Origin: Thiohalocapsa sp.
GTDB lineage: Bacteria > Pseudomonadota > Gammaproteobacteria > Chromatiales > Chromatiaceae
Direction: 5' to 3'
DNA length: 41,165 nt
NCBI GenBank assembly: GCA_021736785.1
Contig: JAIPFF010000052.1
Span: 1-41,165 of the forward strand
Position numbers and translations under genes: made by a program
The notes under the pieces: model-generated
What the model was told of the DNA's origin: nothing
Seen by the model: the letters and a program-made list of their open reading frames with translations, nothing else
Database searches by the model: none
Part shown: piece after piece, positions 24,421 through 31,889 of the stretch
Position numbering within the stretch: the stretch's first letter is position 1
Layout of the letters: each line of letters starts with the position of its first letter

Positions 24421-25824
24421 TCAGTTCCGCTGCAGCGAGCGCAGAAACGCGCGGCGCTGGTCGTCGTCGGGGATCGCCCGGGCGAGCCGCGCGTGCAGGT
24501 CGTCCAGCGTGGTTGCCTCCTTCAGCGATGTGCGGATCAGCATTCGGGCCATAGGTCCGACGTAGTCCGCGAGGCGCTCCTCGAGCGCACGCCGGGCGAT
24601 CGGCTCGAGTGTCGGCGGGTCCGCCGGGGCTGCAGTGCCGCCGCTGCCCGTACCCGTGCCTGGCGATGCTGCCCGAGCGCCGCCGAAGTGGCTCCCCGAG
24701 GACACCCCGGGGTCGGTGTCGATGTCTCGGAAACGCCGCAGAAAACGCTCCCGGTCGCCGGCGTCGGCGATTTGCGCAGCGAGCGCCCCGCTCAGCGCGT
24801 CCACGTCCTTTGCGCCCCGCGCGTGCTTGCGCACCAGCAGCTTGGCCAGCGGACCGATGTATTCACTCAGCTCGCGCTCGATGGTCGCCAGCACCTCGGG
24901 CGCCCAGCTGAATGCGGCATCGGGACCCGGCCGGGGCGGCAACTCGCCGAGCGAGGTCGGGTCGTCGGCTTTGCATGGCGCGAGCCCGGACATCAAGTCG
25001 AGCGCGGTGCGCTCGTCCAGGCTGTGCTCGATCGCGGCGGCCATCTCGGCGGCGGAAGCGAACCGCGCCGCGGGCGAGTCCCGCAGCCCGCGTTCCAATA
25101 GGTCGAGGAAGGCCGCCGGAAGCTTCACCGGATCGCCGATGCGCAGTCGGGCGACGATCGCCTGTGCGCCGCCGGGCTGCGGGCGAATTCCGCTGACCAA
25201 TTCCGTCAGCACCACGGCGACGGCGTAGAGGTCGGATGCCGCGGTGACGGCACGCCCGAGTAGCTGCTCCGGCGACATATAGGCCGGTGTACCGAGTACC
25301 GCGCCGATCTGAGTCGCCTGGGTGCTGTCGATACGAGCGACACCGAAATCCGTCAGCTTTGCGGTGCCCGAGAGCAGCACCATGATGTTCGGCGGCTTGA
25401 TGTCGCGGTGCACGACGCCGTGGGCATGGGCGTACTGCAGTCCGGCGAGGATCTGCAGCATGATCGCTGCCGCATCCTCCGCGCGGAAGCGCTCGTTGCG
25501 CGCCAGGCAGGACTTGAGCGAGCGTCCTTCGACCAGTTCCATGGCCATGAACGGCGTCTCGTCTTCGACCCCGACATCGTAGATGGTGACGATGTTCGGA
25601 TGATCGCAGCGCGCGGCGGCGCGGGCCTCCTGCTGAAAGCGGCGGACATACTCGTCCACGTCTTCCGCCTCGAGCAGGTGCGAATGAATGGTTTTCAGCG
25701 CTACCGCCCGATCAATGGCGATGTCGTAGCCTCGATAGACTGTTCCCATGGCACCCTGGCCGAGGATACCGTCGATGCGGTACTTGCCGAGCCGCTCCGG
25801 TGTCTTCAGGGTTGTCATCGACAT
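24421..25824 (-). CDS. Soluble Hanks-type Ser/Thr protein kinase with duplicated C-terminal module
   Basis: A 467-residue protein. Residues 15-275 form a complete kinase domain: glycine loop LGQGAMGTVYRG (21-32), Lys44, Glu66, catalytic HRDIKPPN (Asp141), DFG (Asp159) and GTPAYMSPEQ. There is no transmembrane segment or PASTA domain, unlike many bacterial kinases. The C-terminal 150 residues contain two related modules of about 60 residues (about 315-375 and 405-465), each with the pattern Y-[IV]-GP-[LM]-A-[KR]-[LM]-L; they are linked by a Gly/Ser-rich stretch and probably mediate dimerisation or regulation. The gene follows the haem-sensor gene by 16 bases and so shares its transcript. The convergent FHA-cyclase is the obvious candidate target. 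Confidence 0.93.
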   Translation of the reverse strand: MSMTTLKTPERLGKYRIDGILGQGAMGTVYRGYDIAIDRAVALKTIHSHLLEAEDVDEYVRRFQQEARAAARCDHPNIVTIYDVGVEDETPFMAMELVEGRSLKSCLARNERFRAEDAAAIMLQILAGLQYAHAHGVVHRDIKPPNIMVLLSGTAKLTDFGVARIDSTQATQIGAVLGTPAYMSPEQLLGRAVTAASDLYAVAVVLTELVSGIRPQPGGAQAIVARLRIGDPVKLPAAFLDLLERGLRDSPAARFASAAEMAAAIEHSLDERTALDLMSGLAPCKADDPTSLGELPPRPGPDAAFSWAPEVLATIERELSEYIGPLAKLLVRKHARGAKDVDALSGALAAQIADAGDRERFLRRFRDIDTDPGVSSGSHFGGARAASPGTGTGSGGTAAPADPPTLEPIARRALEERLADYVGPMARMLIRTSLKEATTLDDLHARLARAIPDDDQRRAFLRSLQRN

Positions 25825-25840
25825 CCGCGTACCCCGGTCG

Positions 25841-26737
25841 CTAGGGCGTGCGCTCGGCGCCCATGGTTTGCTCCAGCATTTCCATGGCGCTGCCGAGACT
25901 GACCCGCATTCGGTTGAACGAGCGTCCGAGGGACGCGATCTGATCGCGGCCGGCCACTTCGAACGGCGTTGCGTCGTCCTGGCCCTTGCTGACCTGATCG
26001 GCGATGCGGGCCATGCGGTTCACCGGCCTGATGACGATGTAGTAGAGCATCACGTTGATCACCAGCGCGACGAAGACGAAGATCCCGGCCAGCCCGAACA
26101 TCAAGGTTCGGAATGCGCGCTCGGCGCGCGCGAGGGGCACGCTCATCGGTACCGAAACGATCTGCGCGCCGATGATCTCGTCGAGCTGCCAGCCGAAGCC
26201 GTTGCTGTCGCCGTAGAGAGCGATCAACGTTTCGGGGGCTTCCTGCGGCGTGCTGTGGCAGGCCAGACAGGTCGGATTGGTGATTTGAATGGGCTTTGCG
26301 AGGTAGAGCGCCTTGCCGTTGACGGCCTCGCGCTCACCGATGATCGACTGCTGCTCGGGATGGTTGCGGAACCATTCGATGACGTCGGCTTCCCAATCCG
26401 TTGCCCGGTCGGCCGGATTGGTGGGATTCAATGCCGCCTCTTTATAGGTGTAGTCCGCGTAGCTCTCGCGCATGCCGCGGATATTCTTGGTCGCGGCGTA
26501 GGCCGGGACCGTTTGCGGCAGGAACTGACGCTTCATCTGCAGCGTGAGTAACGGGCGAATCTCCTCGACCGTGTAGCTGCGGATCGCCGTGGCCGCTTCC
26601 ATCATGATGCCCGCCTGCAGGAGCACTTCTTCGCGCGCATTCTGCTGCAGCAACTGGTTGGCGAAGTATCCGGCCAGGGTGAGACCGGCGGCCGAAGTCA
26701 GCAATAGCGCGATATTGAACTTCGCGGTCAGGCCCAT
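25841..26737 (-). CDS. Membrane c-type haem sensor with HAMP domain (DUF3365/Tll0287-like)
   Basis: A 298-residue protein with a transmembrane helix at about 8-28, a periplasmic domain of about 180 residues, a second helix at about 210-236 and a HAMP domain (about 237-285) ending in a short helix. The periplasmic domain has one c-type haem site, CLACH (Cys157, Cys160, His161), and resembles the Tll0287/DUF3365 fold, thought to sense redox state or a gas ligand. There is no enzymatic output domain. The start is well supported by GGAGG seven bases upstream. The kinase gene begins 16 bases after its stop, so the HAMP domain may signal to that kinase. Confidence 0.88.
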   Translation of the reverse strand: MGLTAKFNIALLLTSAAGLTLAGYFANQLLQQNAREEVLLQAGIMMEAATAIRSYTVEEIRPLLTLQMKRQFLPQTVPAYAATKNIRGMRESYADYTYKEAALNPTNPADRATDWEADVIEWFRNHPEQQSIIGEREAVNGKALYLAKPIQITNPTCLACHSTPQEAPETLIALYGDSNGFGWQLDEIIGAQIVSVPMSVPLARAERAFRTLMFGLAGIFVFVALVINVMLYYIVIRPVNRMARIADQVSKGQDDATPFEVAGRDQIASLGRSFNRMRVSLGSAMEMLEQTMGAERTP

Positions 26738-26750
26738 CGATGCACCTCCG

Positions 26751-26778
26751 GTTGAATGACGCCGGTCGAATGACGCCG
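26751..26778 (-). repeat. 14-bp tandem duplication upstream of the haem-sensor gene
   Basis: On the plus strand GTTGAATGACGCCG (26751-26764) is followed directly by GTCGAATGACGCCG (26765-26778), differing at one base. It fills most of the 50-base gap between two cotranscribed minus-strand genes, just upstream of the GGAGG ribosome site. Confidence 0.85.
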
Positions 26779-26787
26779 GCGTTCGGG

Positions 26788-27348
26788 CTATTCCGACGCG
26801 TCGGCTGACGCCCCGCGGCAGACGAGCAGAGCGTCGTGCGCCTTCGAGAATCCCGTCAGGCTGATGTCGAGCCGTTGCGTCTCGGTCACGGGCCAGGTGG
26901 GCCAGTAACCAAGACGCAGCTGCGCACGATAGCCGCGGCGAAACTGCTCGACAATGTCGTCGACGGACTGCTCGAAAAGCGCCGACTGCGCGTCGAGCGG
27001 AAACGGCACATCAGGCGCGAATGGCGGTCCGTCGTCGATGGAAAGACCTTGGTCCGGATAACTGTTGTCGATATTGGAATCGGTGACCACCCGCAGTGCC
27101 CGCGGACCGAAGATCAGTTGGACTCGGGCACTGCCGTAGCCGTCCGGCATCGACAGCGGCTGTGAGATCAGCACGCAGGTCTCGTCGTCGCCGCGCTCGA
27201 CGCGCCAGTTCGACTGCGGCAGCTCGGCCGCTTGGCCGGCGTGGCACGCGGCGGCGGCCAGCAGCGCGAGGGTGCACGGCGGCCCGCGGCGCTGCGCCCG
27301 CCGCAGCGCCGTCCACACACCCGGTCTACGAAGGTCGGGCAGGAACAT
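26788..27348 (-). CDS. Hypothetical exported protein, first gene of the kinase operon
   Basis: A protein of about 186 residues that I do not recognise. From the ATG at 27348 the N-terminus is arginine-rich and followed by a hydrophobic stretch (TLALLAAAACHAG) and AQA-like residues, consistent with a signal peptide and export to the periplasm. The mature part has alternating strands, with a Cys in TCVLISQ and another near the end (LLVCRG) that could form a disulphide. The pattern loosely resembles invasion-associated locus B proteins, without certainty. The frame stays open to 27456, but the added N-terminus looks non-coding. It precedes the haem-sensor gene by 50 bases, so it may modulate that sensor. 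Confidence 0.65.
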   Translation of the reverse strand: MFLPDLRRPGVWTALRRAQRRGPPCTLALLAAAACHAGQAAELPQSNWRVERGDDETCVLISQPLSMPDGYGSARVQLIFGPRALRVVTDSNIDNSYPDQGLSIDDGPPFAPDVPFPLDAQSALFEQSVDDIVEQFRRGYRAQLRLGYWPTWPVTETQRLDISLTGFSKAHDALLVCRGASADASE

Positions 27349-28130
27349 ATACGGATGTCCGAATCGGTCGTTCGACTGCCGCCGTGTCGCGAGTGCAGTC
27401 GCCGGCGCGTTTGTCGGCGGCGACCTCGGGCGCCGCCCTCGGCCGCAACCCGGCATGACGGCGTGAGTGCACTTTGTCCCCGCGTCGACCGGAGGCGCCT
27501 CGACGGATGACGAGGAATCCCCGACAAAGCTTACCGGGACGCTAAGTTAACCGATCAATGCCCCGCGGTCACGCGCGGCATAGGCGGCTCTGCATGCGAC
27601 CGGAAGCCGTCGGCCGCGTACACCGAGAGGCGCAGCGTTCGGCACCGCGACGCGCGCTGGCGGCACGGATGCGCTCCGAGATCGCTCGGAGCCGGCCGGG
27701 GCATTATCTTTAAGCTGTTGGTTTATCAGCTTTATACTTGAGTGTCTTGGGTAATTTTACCGCCTGTCGACGCGACGAGCACTTTTTCAATGGGTTACGT
27801 TCTTTAGTTGCGGAGAGCCTGAGAATTCACCCGAAAGCAAAAGACAATTCAGGGCATTATGCAGATGTTAACAATGGCTGTGGATAACTCTGTGGACGAG
27901 GCTTTTGCGGTTGCGGTAAGTGCCCGGTCGCTTGGCGAATTCCTGAATTCGGCTAATTTTTGAGCAGTCGGTGTTTTGTTTTCAAAACAAAGAGATAACG
28001 CATCGTGGTCGCTTTCGGCGAGCCGTATGGTCGATCCCGATCAAACCTTGTCCGGTGGGGCGGTTCGGTGTGCATAACTCGACGACTCCGCATCGATCGC
28101 CGCCTTGCTTTGTAGGGTTTGGGCGGATAG
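27349..28130. other. Intergenic AT-rich island with DnaA-box-like sites and palindromes
   Basis: About 780 bases without a recognised gene; 27700-27990 is AT-rich. Signals: a hairpin GCTCCGAG-ATCG-CTCGGAGC (27673-27692); AAGCTG and CAGCTT (27712-27717, 27727-27732); TGTTAACA (27866-27873); TGTGGATAA (27879-27887), the exact complement of the DnaA box TTATCCACA; a second, weaker copy at 27891-27899; and TTTGTTTT-C-AAAACAAA (27975-27991). It should contain promoters for the kinase operon. The methyltransferase gene ends into it from the other side. Confidence 0.5.
27859..27963 (+). CDS. Possible 34-residue ORF in the AT-rich island
   Basis: An ATG frame of 34 codons (MQMLTMAVDNSVDEAF...) ending at TGA 27961, with AGGG four bases before the start. 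No family is recognised; the product would be a short acidic, Ala/Val-rich helix. It overlaps the DnaA-box-like sites. Support is weak and it may be a chance frame. Confidence 0.2.
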   Translation: MQMLTMAVDNSVDEAFAVAVSARSLGEFLNSANF

Positions 28131-29126
28131 TCAGCGCTCGATTGTGCTGATCGACGCCGGTATTCGAGACGGGGATGCCCAGAGATCCCGGTGCCCGACG
28201 ACTATGTCGGAGCGTCCGGCCTCGAGCCGGCGCAGGCGTTGCGCCCGCCAACCGCGCAGCCTCGGGCCCAGGTCCGGTGCCATTTCGAGCGCTGCCCGTA
28301 GCCAGCCGTCCAGCAGGGCTTGCTGCAGTAGTGGCTCGTTCGGGCCGATACGCCAGTCGCTCCGGGCTTGGCCGATTGCGTAGCCGAGCGCCGAGCATTC
28401 CCGCGCCGCGGTCCTTGCGGCGGCCGGTCCCAGCGCGGCGCCGAACCCTTTATCGGTGCATTGGTGGCGGTTGACCAAATCGATGACCAATTCGTCGTCC
28501 GCGTGTGGCGGCGACAGCCGGCAGCGCCCGTCGTAGGTGAGGGTAAACAGGAGCCTGCAGCGGGCGGCGCGGCATTGGCCGAGAAGCCTGCGCAGCCAGT
28601 CGATGGAAACCAAGTCCAACAAAGCCGACGCGGTGACCAACCCGCCTTTGGGCAAGTGCAGCGCAACGCTCGGCCCTGCGGCTGCCGCTGCGGTTTCCGA
28701 AGCCGCCGACGCCCGCATCGGAGCCGCGCACAGGTCCGTCTGCAACATCCGCCCGACGCAGCGCCAGCCGGGTCCGCTGATCGAGAGCCCGCTGCCATCA
28801 CCGTGCACGCTATAGCCGGCTGCGGCTCCCCAGGCGCGGGTGCGCAGCACGAGCCGCTGCAACAGCCGCGGATCATGGTCGACGCAGCTCCAACGTTGCT
28901 CAAGGTATCCGTATGCGGCCAATAGCGGGGCGGTATGGCGCAGGTTGGCACCGGTGCCGCAGCCGAGGTCGAGCACTTCCAGCGTGCCGGCCCTGTCGGA
29001 TGCCGTGCCGGATGCCGTGTCGGATGCCGTTCCGGATACGGCGCATTGCAGCAGTCCGTCCGCGCGGGCGCGCCGGTCGGCCGGCTCCCGCAGCGCGAGC
29101 CAGGCGTCGCTGAAATGATCAGACAT
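28131..29126 (-). CDS. Class I SAM-dependent methyltransferase
   Basis: A 331-residue protein with a Rossmann methyltransferase motif I, VLDLGCGTGANLR, near residue 52, followed by an acidic motif II region (CVDHDPRLL). The rest is alpha/beta with a variable C-terminal third. Its start overlaps the end of the glycosyltransferase gene by eight bases, so the two are coupled and probably act on the same molecule. Immediately before motif I, a 12-base tandem repeat encodes alternating Ser-Gly-Thr-Ala and Ser-Asp-Thr-Ala units. The acceptor (O, N or C) cannot be inferred. Confidence 0.85.
   Translation of the reverse strand: MSDHFSDAWLALREPADRRARADGLLQCAVSGTASDTASGTASDRAGTLEVLDLGCGTGANLRHTAPLLAAYGYLEQRWSCVDHDPRLLQRLVLRTRAWGAAAGYSVHGDGSGLSISGPGWRCVGRMLQTDLCAAPMRASAASETAAAAAGPSVALHLPKGGLVTASALLDLVSIDWLRRLLGQCRAARCRLLFTLTYDGRCRLSPPHADDELVIDLVNRHQCTDKGFGAALGPAAARTAARECSALGYAIGQARSDWRIGPNEPLLQQALLDGWLRAALEMAPDLGPRLRGWRAQRLRRLEAGRSDIVVGHRDLWASPSRIPASISTIER
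28995..29042 (-). repeat. In-frame 12-bp tandem repeat inside the methyltransferase gene
   Basis: GTCGGATGCCGT, GCCGGATGCCGT, GTCGGATGCCGT and a diverged fourth copy lie head to tail. In the protein they give SGTA/SDTA repeats at about residues 31-46, before the SAM-binding motif, probably in a flexible surface loop. The length is a multiple of three, so copy changes keep the frame. Confidence 0.85.
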
Positions 29127-30165
29127 CGCGCAAGATCTGCGCAAAGCGGCGCGCGCTCTGCGGCCATTGGATCAGCCGGCCGCGGGCACGCCGTGCGCCC
29201 GCGGCGAGCCGCTCGCGCAGCGCGGCATCGGTGAGCAGCCGCTCGAGTGCCCGCGTCAACGTTCTCGGGGAGCCGGGCTCCACCAGCAGACCGGCATCGG
29301 CGGGAACGGTGTCGGGGATCGCACCGGCCGTTGTGCCCAGCACCGGCAAGCCCCGTGCAAGTGCTTCCGCATAGGCCATGCCGAAGCCTTCGAAGCGGCT
29401 CGGCAGCACGAAGATGTCGGCCGAATGGTAGTGCCCGGCCAGCACATCGGCGTCCACTTCGCCGCATAGGTCCACGCGCTCGGTGAGCCCTAGATCCGAG
29501 ATCCGAGCGCGCAATGCGTCGGCGGTCATCGGACAGCGCGTCAGGCTGCCGACGCAGGTCAGTCTCCAAGGCGCCCATTGCAATGCCGCCAATGCTTCGA
29601 TCAGGGATGCGTGGTCTTTGCGCGGCGTCACCGTGGCGACACAAAGCAACTGGGTCGGACCACCGCCGGAGCCCGCCGCCGACGCCGCCGGGTCGGTCCC
29701 CGGCACGACGACCGCCGCCGGCATGGCGCCGATCAGGCCGGCCTCGGCGAGGTGGCGAGCGGTCGCGGGGCTGGTGACGATGACGCGGCGCACCGCTGTC
29801 AGGGCCTGGCGCTCGCTGCGCCGCAGCGCCTCGGCACGCGCCGCGGGCAGTCCCGTCTCCAACGCCAGCGGATGATGCAGCAGCGCCACCAGCCGCAGCC
29901 TGCGACGGTGGCGCGCGACGATGTCCGGCATCGCGCCGAGGGCCAAGCCATCGATGACCGTCAGCGCGCGATCGGGGATGGCTGTCAGTGCGGCATCCGC
30001 ATCTGCGAGCGCATCCTCGTCCGGGTGCGGGAAGCTCCCGTGCAACTCCCTGACGATCACCTGCCAGCCAAGCGATCCGAGGCCCTCGATGATGCGCCGG
30101 TCATAGCCCGTGCCGCCGGTGGCGGTGTCCAGGCTGCCGGGCAGCAGGAAGTGAAGCAGGTGCAT
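29119..30165 (-). CDS. Glycosyltransferase, GT4 family (GT-B fold)
   Basis: A 348-residue cytoplasmic glycosyltransferase. The N-terminal half is the acceptor domain (LLHFLLPGSLDTATGGTGYD); the C-terminal half has the GT4 donor signature: LCVATVTPRKDH (near 200), ADIFVLPSRFEGFGMAYAEA (near 265) with the EGFG..YAEAxxxG..V pattern that binds the nucleotide sugar, and a conserved glutamate. The acceptor is unknown. It lies 45 bases after the PTPS-like gene and overlaps the methyltransferase, so a metabolite may be glycosylated and then methylated. A polysaccharide role is also possible, since MdoH and an FkbM protein are nearby. Confidence 0.9.
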   Translation of the reverse strand: MHLLHFLLPGSLDTATGGTGYDRRIIEGLGSLGWQVIVRELHGSFPHPDEDALADADAALTAIPDRALTVIDGLALGAMPDIVARHRRRLRLVALLHHPLALETGLPAARAEALRRSERQALTAVRRVIVTSPATARHLAEAGLIGAMPAAVVVPGTDPAASAAGSGGGPTQLLCVATVTPRKDHASLIEALAALQWAPWRLTCVGSLTRCPMTADALRARISDLGLTERVDLCGEVDADVLAGHYHSADIFVLPSRFEGFGMAYAEALARGLPVLGTTAGAIPDTVPADAGLLVEPGSPRTLTRALERLLTDAALRERLAAGARRARGRLIQWPQSARRFAQILRDV

Positions 30166-30210
30166 GGCGCGAGCGTCCTTTACGCCGGGCCCGTCCGCCG
30201 GGGCTCGGCA

Positions 30211-30615
30211 TCAATCGCCGAGCGGGCCTTCGTAAGCGGCCCTTGCAACGTGTGACTCCGACAGCGTCACGCGCATCGTGGTGAGTCCGGCGCCGCCGGG
30301 CCCGAGCGCGCCGGCGGCGATGCGTGCGGCGATGCGGTCGAAAATGGCCTTGGCCAGGAATTCGGTGGTGGTGTTGCTGCCGGCGAACGCGGGCTCTTCG
30401 TCCAGGTTGCGGTAGTCGAGCTCACCGAGCACTTCGCGCAGCAGCATGGAGCTCTTGCCGATATCCGCGACCAGGCCGTCGTCGTCGAGTACGGGGCGGC
30501 GCAGCTCGCAATCGACGATATAGGTGGCGCCGTGCAGGCGCTGGGCCGGTCCGAAGACCTCGCCGCGAAAGCTGTGGGCAATCATCATATGATCGCGGAC
30601 GCAAAGGCTGTACAT
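30211..30615 (-). CDS. 6-pyruvoyl-tetrahydropterin synthase-fold protein lacking catalytic residues
   Basis: A 134-residue T-fold protein of the PTPS/QueD superfamily. The start is set by AGGAGA eight bases before the ATG at 30615. Conserved landmarks are IAHSF (His14), LHGATY (His28), [29 protein letters not shown] and the C-terminal ESHVARAAY, where the glutamate normally anchors the pterin. The residues needed for classical activity differ: the second histidine of HGH is Ala30, no cysteine precedes HG, and the LDH histidine is tyrosine. Zinc binding and the usual reaction are therefore doubtful, and it may bind a pterin-like or purine-like substrate in another role. It lies between a dehydrogenase and a glycosyltransferase on the same strand. 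Confidence 0.88.
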   Translation of the reverse strand: MYSLCVRDHMMIAHSFRGEVFGPAQRLHGATYIVDCELRRPVLDDDGLVADIGKSSMLLREVLGELDYRNLDEEPAFAGSNTTTEFLAKAIFDRIAARIAAGALGPGGAGLTTMRVTLSESHVARAAYEGPLGD

Positions 30616-30695
30616 CGGGGTCTCCTGCGGGATGACGATCGGCGCCTTCGCCCGCCCGGTGCGCCCGGGTCGGAGATGCCGCCGGCTGATAGTCG

Positions 30696-31676
30696 TCAAC
30701 GATAGCGAATACGATGCATCAGTGTATCGCCGGGCTCGGCGGCGAGATGTTTCTGGATCAGCGGCAGGCGTTCGAATGCGTCCTCGCCGGTAATCAATAT
30801 TTCCGTGGTCTCGTCCGCGAGCAGCGACAGTGCCAGGGACATCCGCCTGCGGTGGTCCCAGCGTGCGCGCTGGGAGGTTGCAACGTGGCCTACCTGGGAC
30901 GAGCGCAGCGTCAGGCGGCGCTGGTGAAAGTCTTCGCCGAGGGCGAGCGGAACCGCGCGCGTACCGAACCAGCTCATCTCGACCACGGTCGCCTCGAAGC
31001 CGGCCAGGCGCAGCGCCGTCGATAGGCCTTGCGCAGAGCCGCTGGCGTGAAAGACGACGTCCTGCTCGCCGCTGGCGTGCTCGGGCAGACGGAACGCGGC
31101 GCCGAGGCGCTGCGCGATCGCCGCCCGCCGCGGATTGCAGTCGATCAGCTCGACGCTGCAGCCCGGCAGGCCTGCGCAGAGCCATGCGACCAGGCAGCCG
31201 AGGGTGCCGGCGCCGACAACGGAAATACGGTCGCCGATGCGCGGCGCCGCGTCCCAGAGACCATTGATGGCCGTTTCCAGATTCGCCGCGAGCACCGCGC
31301 GCCTCGACGGCACTTCGTCCGGCAGCGGATGGACCTGGTCCGCCGGAACCTGATAGATGTCTTGATGCGGAAACAGGCAGTAGACGCGAAGCCCGAGCAG
31401 CTCCGACGGGCCGTCCTCGACGATGCCCGTGCTGATGTAGCCGTACTTGACCGGTCCCGGGAAGTCGCCGGCCTGGAACGGCGCGCGCATGCGTGCGTAT
31501 TCGCTGCGCGGCACTTCGCCGCGAAACACCAGCGCCTCGGTGCCTCGGCTGATGCCGCTATAGAGTGTCCGGATGCGCACCCAGCCGTTGGGCAGCGCCG
31601 GCAGGTGCTCGGAGCGGATCTCTCCTCGGCCGGGCTCGGCGATCCAGAAGGCGTTTGCTTGTATCGTCTGTCGCAT
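30696..31676 (-). CDS. BchC-like medium-chain dehydrogenase/reductase
   Basis: A 326-residue oxidoreductase of the zinc alcohol dehydrogenase superfamily. The catalytic domain begins near the N-terminus with [18 protein letters not shown], the SGIS-GTE pattern also seen in BchC-type enzymes, which lack some of the usual zinc cysteines. The nucleotide-binding motif is [14 protein letters not shown] (near 152), followed by an acidic residue at the end of the second strand (LIDCN), favouring NAD. The ATG at 31676 is preferred; an upstream GTG at 31727 would add 17 unconserved residues. It is followed by the PTPS-like gene after 80 bases. Its substrate is unknown and may be the product or precursor of that gene. 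Confidence 0.82.
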   Translation of the reverse strand: MRQTIQANAFWIAEPGRGEIRSEHLPALPNGWVRIRTLYSGISRGTEALVFRGEVPRSEYARMRAPFQAGDFPGPVKYGYISTGIVEDGPSELLGLRVYCLFPHQDIYQVPADQVHPLPDEVPSRRAVLAANLETAINGLWDAAPRIGDRISVVGAGTLGCLVAWLCAGLPGCSVELIDCNPRRAAIAQRLGAAFRLPEHASGEQDVVFHASGSAQGLSTALRLAGFEATVVEMSWFGTRAVPLALGEDFHQRRLTLRSSQVGHVATSQRARWDHRRRMSLALSLLADETTEILITGEDAFERLPLIQKHLAAEPGDTLMHRIRYR

Positions 31677-31889
31677 GACTCGATGGCGTCTCGTGATTGG
31701 CTGCTCGACACGCGGTGCCGATCGCACCGGCTCGGGCCCTCGTGCGCCCGTCGCGCCGGATCGAGCGTCGCGGTAGGGGTATGGGCGAGCCGTGCATCAG
31801 CTTGCCCGATGCGCGGTGCGTGCGCCGGGCCGGACGTGCTCGGGATGCCGGAGCGGTCTTGCGATGCCGGTGCGGTACGCACGTCGACA

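Noticed and set aside
30616-31185. Upstream extension of the PTPS-like frame to 31185
   Set aside because: The added residues are Arg/Ala-rich and overlap the dehydrogenase gene in another frame; the ATG at 30615 has a proper AGGAG site.
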